Of a stretch of DNA of 6,006 bases, positions 1-5,900 are shown piece by piece. Origin of the DNA: Proteiniphilum sp. Its GTDB lineage: Bacteria > Bacteroidota > Bacteroidia > Bacteroidales > Dysgonomonadaceae. The stretch covers positions 1 through 6,006 of the forward strand of contig JAAYFB010000255.1 of the NCBI GenBank assembly GCA_012728465.1. Direction: 5' to 3'. Below the pieces are notes generated by a model that was not told where the DNA came from, made no database searches, and saw nothing but the letters and a program-made list of their open reading frames with translations. Each line of letters begins with the position of its first letter. The stretch's first letter is position 1. Position numbers and translations under genes: made by a program.

Positions 1-966
1 TGGTTCGCCCATATTAAATACAACACGGTCAAACATGGCTTTATGCTCATCTATGTGTCGTTGCTTAGCGTCAGCATATGTAGTGCCATTTGTTTTATCT
101 AAAATACTTTTACATACAGCTATGGGGTCAATTGAACGATCAAAATCTAATTTAGAAAAATTGTAGTCTGTAGCAGCTGTAAAATAAAATACTACCTCAT
201 CTGCATTCTCCACAAAGAAAGAGTTAGCATTTGTTGTCATACTACCACCTTTGTTTGAACCTCGCAACAAGCCCCCAAACTTCATGTGTAGCCCAGTACC
301 ACTACTTTCTTTCATAGGTAAATCTGCAATTTGACCTTCAATTTTTAATTCCTTTGGACCATTTGGATATGCAGTGGCATCTTGTTCACGCGAATATGAA
401 AGCCTAAATGTGAGAGCACCTGGTTTATTTGCAGAAAAACGCATAACCATAGAATTATCTGGAGCTGACATAAAAACTTCTCGAGTATATTCCACACCGT
501 CAGTCTCATATTTTACTGTCGCAATACCAGTTTGTAAGTCTAATGACCTTTTGTAGTTTGAAACTTGATTAGCAGATATATTATTATTTAAGAATTGAAT
601 TTTAAATTCTCCAAAAGATTGATTGGATCTAATGCGTAAAGGGCTACTTCGCAAGTATTTTTCAGATAACTGTGCAGCCTCTGCTATTTTTCCTTCTAAA
701 AGTAGCGCCTGTATCTCGGGCATCTTATCCGCAGCGTCAGCGTCAGACTCTGTCTTTTTACCAGCCCACAAACTCTCCTCATTTAGCTGTATGGTCTCTT
801 TATTATAATCTCCATAAATCATAGCACCCATACGCCCATTGCCAATAGGCAATGCATCTTCCCAAATTTTAGATGGTGCCTTGTACCACAACACATGATC
901 TTGATGCTGTGCATGTACACAAACGCTGACAAATAATGTCAGACAACTTACAATAAATGCTCTCAT
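1..966 (-). CDS. GH95 family alpha-L-fucosidase, N-terminal part (runs off left edge)
   Basis: This is an open frame of 322 codons from the ATG at 966 to the window edge, with no stop, so the gene is cut off. Residues 1-19 form a signal peptide ending in V-H-A, with cleavage likely before Gln20. There is no lipobox before Cys16. Residues 27-69 carry the GH95 N-terminal signature: W-Y-K-A-P, then W-E-D-A-L-P-I-G-N-G-R-M-G-A-M (35-49), I-Q-L-N-E (59-63) and S-L-W-A-G (65-69). The stretch H-K-A-M-F-D-R-V near 307-314 matches the linker before the catalytic barrel. What is seen is therefore the N-terminal beta-sandwich domain (Glyco_hyd_65N_2 type). Family members are usually around 750-850 residues, and the (alpha/alpha)6 barrel with the catalytic residues lies outside. 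GH95 enzymes release terminal fucose, typically alpha-1,2-linked, from host or plant glycans; some members act on L-galactose or alpha-galactose. Substrate cannot be decided here. Upstream AAAGAAGG, two bases from the ATG, is a poor ribosome site. Confidence 0.9.
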   Translation of the reverse strand, partial: MRAFIVSCLTLFVSVCVHAQHQDHVLWYKAPSKIWEDALPIGNGRMGAMIYGDYNKETIQLNEESLWAGKKTESDADAADKMPEIQALLLEGKIAEAAQLSEKYLRSSPLRIRSNQSFGEFKIQFLNNNISANQVSNYKRSLDLQTGIATVKYETDGVEYTREVFMSAPDNSMVMRFSANKPGALTFRLSYSREQDATAYPNGPKELKIEGQIADLPMKESSGTGLHMKFGGLLRGSNKGGSMTTNANSFFVENADEVVFYFTAATDYNFSKLDFDRSIDPIAVCKSILDKTNGTTYADAKQRHIDEHKAMFDRVVFNMGEP

Positions 967-1038
967 GCCTTCTTTATAAATGTTATATTATTAATATTTT
1001 TACTTCAAGTTCAAAAGATTACAATACTTTTCAGATGC

Positions 1039-1071
1039 CAAATATAGCAATTTATCTATTAATTGCTCCAA
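1039..1071 (-). promoter_or_regulatory. Putative Bacteroidetes promoter of the GH95 gene
   Basis: Read on the minus strand, TATATTTG at 1046-1039 is an exact match to the Bacteroidetes -7 consensus TAnnTTTG. A TTG at 1071-1069 could serve as the -33 element, with a 22-bp spacer, slightly long for this promoter class. Transcription would start near 1031 and give a leader of about 65 nt. The spacer contains a perfect inverted repeat, listed separately. Short motifs like this occur by chance in AT-rich DNA, so support is moderate at best. Confidence 0.4.
1046..1067. promoter_or_regulatory. Inverted repeat in the promoter spacer, candidate operator
   Basis: AGCAATT at 1046-1052 and AATTGCT at 1061-1067 are perfect 7-bp inverted arms separated by 8 bp, 22 bp in all. 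They fill the space between the candidate -7 and -33 boxes of the GH95 gene. A dimeric repressor or activator bound here would control that promoter directly. The arms are seen; the operator role is inferred. Confidence 0.35.
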
Positions 1072-1183
1072 TTATATTCAGCTATACTAATTATTACTCG
1101 ACAGGTATTTAATAAACACTAGTATGTATTTCAATTATTATTTGATACCGCAAGTAAATTAGTAATCATATATCTAAAATTAA

Positions 1184-1236
1184 CATAGGGAAAGTGAACT
1201 ACTTTATAAAAATAATGTAATCACACATTCCCTATG
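1184..1236 (-). terminator. Long-loop inverted repeat downstream of the M60 gene, possible terminator
   Basis: CATAGGGAA at 1184-1192 pairs perfectly with TTCCCTATG at 1228-1236. After one A-A mismatch, GTG (1194-1196) pairs with CAC (1224-1226). The loop is 27 nt. It starts about 58 bp past the M60 stop codon, and in that direction of transcription the second arm is followed by TTAATTTTAG, a weak T-rich tail. It is the only GC-containing stem in this gap. The long loop and poor T tract make intrinsic termination uncertain; it could instead be a regulatory site upstream of the GH95 gene. Confidence 0.3.
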
Positions 1237-1293
1237 AAATTTCTATCATATCTACATTCTGAAAAAAACGTAGGAAGTCACGCACAAAGGTTA

Positions 1294-3273
1294 TCACTTG
1301 TCTTCCAATGTAGTAATATCCACTTTAGGCTTTTCAAGACCCAATTTTGCTATATAATCCTTAGTTTCATCTACTTGTTTTTGAGTGATAGTGTAACTAT
1401 ACTTTCCATAATCCTCCAGCTCTATATCCCCAACATAGAAGAAACCCCACTTTTCGAAGAACTCAGTTAAATCTACTTTACCTACTTCACAAGCAAGTTT
1501 AATAAACTCAAATTGATTTCTTATTGATTCATTTCCTAAACCAACATGTGGACGATTTCGCATCTCTTCCATCAAATCAGCATAGAAATCAGGATGTCCA
1601 TTTTCTGAAAAATACAGATGCAACTGCCAGAATGGAACTAACCGAACAAATACATCATCAACTTGTAGATAAGAGATACCCTTATCCATAAGAACCTCAC
1701 GCGCCTTATCGTATGACTTCCCATTTTTAAGTCGGCTTGTATTTCCCAATCCTATTGTAGTATATAATGAATATAGGTTGTTGCTCACTTCAGTAAGACC
1801 TCCCCAATTTAGTTGCGGACGAACTTGAAGCACGTGCCCAACCTCGTGGCTAAAGCCCCAGCATGGATCACCCTTTACTACTACTGATGGATTAGCAACC
1901 ATATTCATAGTACTTTCATTACCCATGTATGCCACACCATTACCATCTCTAAACATGTAATAATGGAAGTTGACACGCGCAAATATTCTATTCTTAGGCA
2001 ATCTATTATATTTCTCAAGCCCCATAAACTTATATTGTCTAAGAAGCATCTTATCATAATTTTCAATCAGTTCAATACCTCTATTATAAGTAAATTGTTT
2101 AAAGAACTCAACAGGATATGCTACTTGGATATATTTTCCTTTCATATCCATAATAGGGCTAACAGCATTATCAAGCAATGAATTCCACTCTTCGTCAGTT
2201 TGAGTAGTAGCATCAAAATATCCGTTTACTTCACCCGTAGGGAAATGAATAGCAATATCTTTAGCAGAAATATGATCTTTATCAACGAAATAATCTATAT
2301 AAGCATTTGCATCATACTCCAGATCAATAATATTTATCCCCTCACGAAGCTCAATAACCTTATCATGTAACGACCAATCTCCTTCTCTTTCTCCTTTAGG
2401 TTTGCGCATCAAGTTAGGAAGTCGCAAGCTGATCTCATTTCCATAAGTATTACCTACCAACACAATATTCTTTCCCTCTTTAAGGAACATACCAGTAATA
2501 TTCTCATATCGACTAAAGCCATTACCAATTTTAAGCTCTTCAGCAATGATGTCTGGCGATGGTACTGGACTATAAGTAGCAATTCGATATTTTGAATCAT
2601 AATTTCCATCATATAGTTGTTCAGCTATACTGCGTAATAGTGGACTCTTTATCTTTTTTATCTGTTTGGGCTTCACTCCAGGCTTTAACTGAGAGCATGA
2701 AGCATCAGTAAACAATGAAAATTCTGCTGCACTATTAGGGTTTTGTTGGAAAAACTCCATTTCTGAAATGCTTACATAGCCATTCTCACCACCAGTCCCC
2801 GACAATACCTCGTACCTTATGTACTCTACCTTTTTTAGGTTTAAATCAATAAACTGTTTGCCCCCTACTCCTTTAAGGTTTCGAGTGTCACCTACCTTAA
2901 ACTCCTTACCTCCATATTGCTTAGCATACACATTCATCTCCTTAATCTTGCCATTGTGGCTAGTAGTACCATGAATAATTGCATAATCTATCTTTTTACC
3001 TTTTTTCTTATCAAAATGAAAACTAAATTCTACAGGAAACTGTGTTTCGCCTCTCCAACGAGAGTGATAGCCCGACTCAAAATTGCCATCTATAGTGTTC
3101 TCGATTCCACGTTCTTCTTGAAATTCACCTCGCTCTATCGTTGCATATTTCACTGGTATCATTATATCATTAAATGTCTCTTTTTCAATATCAACGTTTA
3201 TCTGCGAAATTGCTAAATTAGATATTGATGAAAGCATCAATAATGACAATAAATAGGAATAGTACTTTCTCAT
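1294..3273 (-). CDS. M60-like (enhancin/mucinase) zinc metallopeptidase, exported
   Basis: This 659-residue protein very likely cleaves mucin-type glycoproteins outside the cytoplasm. Residues 1-23 are a type I signal peptide with no lipobox. Residues about 30-177 look like a discoidin (F5/8 type C, CBM32-like) domain, with E-N-T-I-D-G-N (58-64), Y-H-S-R-W (69-73), and ending in I-S-E-M-E-F-F. Residues about 183-380 fit the M60-like N-terminal domain, and about 380-640 the peptidase domain. The zinc site is H-E-V-G-H at 476-480 (1834-1848), with Glu495 following 14 residues later in L-T-E-V-S-N-N. That matches the family rule HExxH-x(8-28)-E, so the enzyme looks catalytically intact. In characterised gut Bacteroidetes relatives this domain acts as an O-glycopeptidase. 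The BACON domain of larger relatives such as BT4244 is not apparent. The gene ends in tandem stops, TGA then TAA. The ATG at 3273 is the only start that keeps the signal peptide whole; no Shine-Dalgarno is seen. Confidence 0.92.
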   Translation of the reverse strand: MRKYYSYLLSLLMLSSISNLAISQINVDIEKETFNDIMIPVKYATIERGEFQEERGIENTIDGNFESGYHSRWRGETQFPVEFSFHFDKKKGKKIDYAIIHGTTSHNGKIKEMNVYAKQYGGKEFKVGDTRNLKGVGGKQFIDLNLKKVEYIRYEVLSGTGGENGYVSISEMEFFQQNPNSAAEFSLFTDASCSQLKPGVKPKQIKKIKSPLLRSIAEQLYDGNYDSKYRIATYSPVPSPDIIAEELKIGNGFSRYENITGMFLKEGKNIVLVGNTYGNEISLRLPNLMRKPKGEREGDWSLHDKVIELREGINIIDLEYDANAYIDYFVDKDHISAKDIAIHFPTGEVNGYFDATTQTDEEWNSLLDNAVSPIMDMKGKYIQVAYPVEFFKQFTYNRGIELIENYDKMLLRQYKFMGLEKYNRLPKNRIFARVNFHYYMFRDGNGVAYMGNESTMNMVANPSVVVKGDPCWGFSHEVGHVLQVRPQLNWGGLTEVSNNLYSLYTTIGLGNTSRLKNGKSYDKAREVLMDKGISYLQVDDVFVRLVPFWQLHLYFSENGHPDFYADLMEEMRNRPHVGLGNESIRNQFEFIKLACEVGKVDLTEFFEKWGFFYVGDIELEDYGKYSYTITQKQVDETKDYIAKLGLEKPKVDITTLEDK

Positions 3274-3370
3274 AATGTTTTACTCTAAATATAAATTATT
3301 TGTTTATTTATCTATTTAATGTTTATAATCAGTTTTACGAAAGATAAAAAAGGGCGCCATGAGTAGTTTT

Positions 3371-3398
3371 TATTGCACATCGCCACATGTATTGCACA
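3371..3398. repeat. 9-bp direct repeat at the putative M60 transcription start
   Basis: TATTGCACA occurs at 3371-3379 and again at 3390-3398, so the copies are 19 bp apart start to start. The second copy overlaps the candidate -7 box, and the first lies just downstream of the expected start point. A tandem pair so close to two turns of the helix could bind a regulator, but the role is inferred. Confidence 0.4.
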
Positions 3399-3404
3399 AA
3401 GTTA
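3397..3404 (-). promoter_or_regulatory. Putative -7 box of the M60 gene
   Basis: On the minus strand, TAACTTTG at 3404-3397 matches the Bacteroidetes -7 consensus TAnnTTTG exactly. The nearest upstream TTG is at 3431-3429, 24 bp away and so too far for a good -33 element. Transcription from here would begin near 3389 and leave a leader of roughly 115 nt. The box overlaps a 9-bp direct repeat (3371-3398). Confidence 0.35.
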
Positions 3405-3659
3405 AATATATTACCCGATAAGACTTCTCAATACGTATAATAATAAACTATTTTACTAGAGATAATTAATCAGATAAATAATATATCTAAACAAATAAAA
3501 CATACCCAAGTAGCCGAAAAGAAACTCTTTTCTAGAATATCAAACTACCTTAATAAATAGCTATAACACGCTTGACATTTCTGCAATAAAAGGCAAAGTC
3601 AATTCAAACAAGTTGACGAAAAGCTATTCTTTACCGAAAGTTGCAATCAACATCAAGTG

Positions 3660-3688
3660 AAAAAGTAAAAGATTTATCTGCTTTTTAC
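3660..3688 (-). terminator. Possible terminator of the beta-helix gene
   Basis: In the minus-strand transcript, 3688-3665 can fold into a hairpin with bulges: GTAAAA on one side, TTTTAC on the other, and an inner AGAT/ATCT stem. It is followed at once by five T (3664-3660). It lies about 80 nt past the stop codon. The stem is A/T-rich and weak, so this is tentative. Confidence 0.3.
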
Positions 3689-3768
3689 AACAAATCTATT
3701 TCCTTTTGCATCGATATGCATAAAGTTGATTAAGAGCTATGAATATAAATATGTTAGCAAAATAATTC

Positions 3769-5331
3769 TTATTTCACTAACGATGTTCCTTTAAAGATAT
3801 AAGTGTTATCACTAAGTCTAAGAGGCTTACCACTAGCAGATTCTACATTTTTCAGTACAATGCTCTTTGTTACAATATAAGGATATTCCTCAATGTATGT
3901 ATCATCAGTCATATCTTTGTTGAAATTTGCGAATATAGCACCACCTTGATATCCTGCAGGATGTTCAACATCCTCTATTTTAAGATTTTCTATTGTGATT
4001 TTCTCAGGCATATAACATTCATATCCAAAATCATGTTTACCTGAGTTGTAACCGTTTATCAAGTTGACACTTCCACTTTTCACTCCAGTAGGAAAAAAAG
4101 TACAGTTGCGAATTATAAACTCTCCTTGCCAACTACTTCCATAATCGGAGCGCAAATTAATAAAGGCTCTGCTTTTCACCATAGTATTTTCCACAGTAAA
4201 AGTTCCACTTCCTATCGCATTGATGCCCTGATGACCTAGCGATGAATTACGAATAACGGCATTCGCAACCCCCATATGTGCATCAAATCTTGAAAAAGTG
4301 CAATTGTCATATAATATATTTTTACAATAGTTAGAGCCCATTATTCCCCAATAAGAGGCATCATTAATATCATTTGTTTGCTTACAGTTCTCAAATGATA
4401 TATTCAAAGCCCTATTCAATGATATGTCGTAAGTTCCCATAGATACAGCAGTGCCAGCAGATCCTATAGTTCGATAAACTTTATGACCAGTAAGCAATGT
4501 ATTTCTAACAGCTACATTGACACAATTGCTAATATTAATAAAGCCTCCATACGGTGCACCAGTATCTCCTTCACCAATAACATAATGCTCTAGTCCTTCA
4601 ATCAACACATTAGATCTAGTGATAGAAAAACCACGACTGTAATAATTATATTTTGACTCCTCTCTATTAGCAATGGTGGTAAAATGTCCTCCAGTAATAA
4701 TTAAAGTTGAATCATCAATTGGTAGAAAACTCATAGCAGTTATTTGATCAAAATCCCATATTATAGGTGTTTGACTATCTATTTCGCCATTCGCATCTAC
4801 TAGAAAAATATCTGTTTGATACGAGCCACTATTTTGGTTTGGCCCATACCTAATATATCTCTTTGTAGTTGAGTCTGTAACGGTTACTACACCTGCCCTA
4901 GTTTCAGATATATTTATTTTATCCTGATTCTTTTTTAGGGAAGTAATACCAGATATGTTTATAGCCTTTAAATCAGAATCAATAGAGAAGACATGCTTTT
5001 TTCTATTTTCTACTTTAGTATCATCAATAATAAATTTTGAATCTCCAAAGTCTGTGTTTGTTCTAATACTCACAACACAATCCTTTCCACCAATGTAGTA
5101 AGTCGAGTTATCAACAGATTTCACTTCCAAACCATGCTCGTTCGCAAATTTATGTGCTTTCTGAATTGACAATATATCGTCAGTTTTACCATCACCCTTT
5201 GCTCCAAAATCTTTATAAGTTACCCACCCTCGAGTGATAAGGACTTGATTATCGATTTTAGCATATGAGGATAAAGTAAATCCTAAAATTATAGCTATCA
5301 ATACAGAGGTTTTTTTTATTTTTCCGTTCAT
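3769..5331 (-). CDS. Exported right-handed beta-helix protein, pectate-lyase-3 superfamily
   Basis: This complete 520-residue protein starts with a type I signal peptide (1-24, ending S-Y-A, no lipobox). Residues 39-52 (Y-K-D-F-G-A-K-G-D-G-K-T-D-D) are the classic N-terminal motif of the Pectate_lyase_3 fold, shared by GH28, GH55, several polysaccharide lyases and phage tailspikes. Residues about 205-460 show repeated short beta-strand runs with N-I-S, N-C and I-R-N-C turns, as in a parallel beta-helix. Conserved-looking polar patches that might line an active groove are Y-W-G-I-M-G-S-N (327-334), R-F-D-A-H-M-G (348-354) and G-H-Q-G (366-369). It probably binds or cleaves a glycan in the periplasm or outside the cell. 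I cannot name the exact family or reaction, and a non-catalytic role is possible. Its neighbours suggest a host-glycan substrate. The ATG at 5331 has no Shine-Dalgarno; codons 5-8 include a run of eight A. Confidence 0.85.
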   Translation of the reverse strand: MNGKIKKTSVLIAIILGFTLSSYAKIDNQVLITRGWVTYKDFGAKGDGKTDDILSIQKAHKFANEHGLEVKSVDNSTYYIGGKDCVVSIRTNTDFGDSKFIIDDTKVENRKKHVFSIDSDLKAINISGITSLKKNQDKINISETRAGVVTVTDSTTKRYIRYGPNQNSGSYQTDIFLVDANGEIDSQTPIIWDFDQITAMSFLPIDDSTLIITGGHFTTIANREESKYNYYSRGFSITRSNVLIEGLEHYVIGEGDTGAPYGGFINISNCVNVAVRNTLLTGHKVYRTIGSAGTAVSMGTYDISLNRALNISFENCKQTNDINDASYWGIMGSNYCKNILYDNCTFSRFDAHMGVANAVIRNSSLGHQGINAIGSGTFTVENTMVKSRAFINLRSDYGSSWQGEFIIRNCTFFPTGVKSGSVNLINGYNSGKHDFGYECYMPEKITIENLKIEDVEHPAGYQGGAIFANFNKDMTDDTYIEEYPYIVTKSIVLKNVESASGKPLRLSDNTYIFKGTSLVK

Positions 5332-5726
5332 ATTATTAATTATTTGTATAGATTAAAACAAAAGCACACTAAGCTAAAGTGCATGACATACTAAGTGCCA
5401 CATCCATTCTATCTCGATTTCACTCTAAAAGTATACCATTTGCTGTAATTAAGCAAAACTTACTTGATTACATTTTAAAATGAAAAGTAAGGTATTATCA
5501 TAATGAAAAGAATCCTCCACCTCCTAACCAATTAAATAATTAGACTATCTATAGTCACCAAGACACACCTTTTAACATTTGCGCAATTTCCACCCAGCAA
5601 GCATGTTAACCGATTTAACATGATAAAAATACTCTTCGTTAAATATTTAACCAAAAAAGATGGCTAAAAACGATAACTGCCTGATAAATAATAGCAACAA
5701 CTTTTATCATTGTGAATAACAGTTAA
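5332..5726. other. Upstream region of the beta-helix gene with short palindromes
   Basis: This 395-bp stretch has no credible gene. The only promoter-like site for the beta-helix gene is TAAGTTTTG (minus strand, 5462-5454), one base longer than the TAnnTTTG consensus and without a clear -33 partner. Perfect palindromes lie at 5543-5556 (GACTAT/ATAGTC), 5602-5622 and 5638-5651; the last two share GTTAA arms and are listed separately. CTAAAGTGC (5374-5382) recurs as CTAAGTGC (5391-5398) in the expected leader. Confidence 0.6.
5602..5651. promoter_or_regulatory. Pair of GTTAA/TTAAC palindromes, candidate operator
   Basis: CATGTTAA at 5602-5609 and TTAACATG at 5615-5622 are perfect 8-bp arms around CCGAT. 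Just downstream, GTTAAATATTTAAC at 5638-5651 is a perfect 14-bp palindrome. Both therefore have the form GTTAA-N(4-5)-TTAAC, with centres 32.5 bp apart, close to three helical turns. This would suit two dimers bound on one face of the DNA. They lie about 270-320 bp upstream of the beta-helix start, so the target could be that gene or an unseen one to the right. Confidence 0.35.
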
Positions 5727-5800
5727 AAATCACCCTCAACCACAAATGAGATTTGCCCTTTTTAAAACAAATCACTCTGAACCACAAATGAGATTTGCCC
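5727..5800 (+). repeat. Left direct pair of the repeat element (copies A and B)
   Basis: Copy A spans 5727-5758 and copy B 5769-5800, differing at only two positions (C/T at unit base 8, C/G at base 11). The identity continues for five T beyond each unit, giving 35 of 37 matches. Both end in ATTTGCCC followed by a T run, unlike the right pair, which ends in GGGG. A small hairpin followed by T residues resembles a weak terminator on the plus strand. Confidence 0.85.
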
Positions 5801-5842
5801 TTTTTTGATGAAAAAACTCCAATTCTTGAAGCTAAACAACAG

Positions 5843-5856
5843 TTTTGGCTCCAAAA
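5843..5856. repeat. Palindrome at the axis of the repeat element
   Basis: TTTTGG (5843-5848) and CCAAAA (5851-5856) are perfect arms around CT. The centre, 5849.5, falls within half a base of the symmetry axis of the four flanking repeats. CTCCAAAAA at 5849-5857 is repeated at 5861-5869. The rest of the roughly 100-bp core between copies B and C is not itself symmetrical. Confidence 0.6.
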
Positions 5857-5900
5857 ACGCCTCCAAAAAGTTAAGTGATGTTATAAAATGGCCGAAAATA

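Larger units (their letters stand above)
967..1293. other. Intergenic region between the M60 and GH95 genes
   Basis: These 327 bp hold no credible gene. They contain the putative GH95 promoter with its internal inverted repeat and the 1184-1236 stem. The rest is very AT-rich, with short repeats such as GTAATCA at 1162-1168 and 1217-1223 that do not exceed what such composition gives by chance. Confidence 0.7.
3274..3768. other. Intergenic region between the beta-helix and M60 genes
   Basis: These 495 bp carry no convincing gene on either strand. From the right they contain a bulged hairpin that may end the beta-helix transcript (3665-3688), a 7-bp perfect inverted repeat with a 3-nt loop at 3516-3532 (GAAAAGA/TCTTTTC), the -7 box and 9-bp direct repeat near 3371-3404, and a leader with arms ATAAAAA (3344-3350) and TTTTTAT (3367-3373) around a GGCGCC. 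A second TAnnTTTG match on the minus strand at 3698-3691 has no -33 partner. The length suggests that the M60 gene has its own promoter. Confidence 0.7.

Noticed and set aside
374..808. Plus-strand open frames of about 60 codons opposite the GH95 gene
   Set aside because: They are antisense to a continuous GH95 reading frame with recognisable motifs and show no family features.
1..966. GH95 lipoprotein signal at Cys16
   Set aside because: The residue before the cysteine is Val rather than Gly, Ala or Ser, and a good signal peptidase I site (V-H-A before Gln20) follows.
1234..3216. Plus-strand open frames opposite the M60 gene, at 1234-1470, 1963-2181 and 2917-3216
   Set aside because: They are antisense to a well-supported coding sequence, have no recognisable domains or ribosome sites, and their composition follows from the opposite strand.
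3316..3360. Fourteen-codon leader peptide gene upstream of the M60 gene (minus strand, ATG at 3360, TAA at 3318-3316)
   Set aside because: It has no ribosome-binding site, no run of a regulatory codon and no convincing terminator/antiterminator pair. A frame of this length is expected by chance.
3516..3532. GAAAAGA-AAC-TCTTTTC hairpin as a terminator
   Set aside because: The stem is only 7 bp and mostly A/T, has no T run on either side, and lies over 230 bp from the gene end. It is not distinguishable from AT-rich background.
5543..5556. GACTAT-CT-ATAGTC palindrome as an operator
   Set aside because: It is a single 14-bp palindrome without a related partner or nearby promoter box, and could easily arise by chance.
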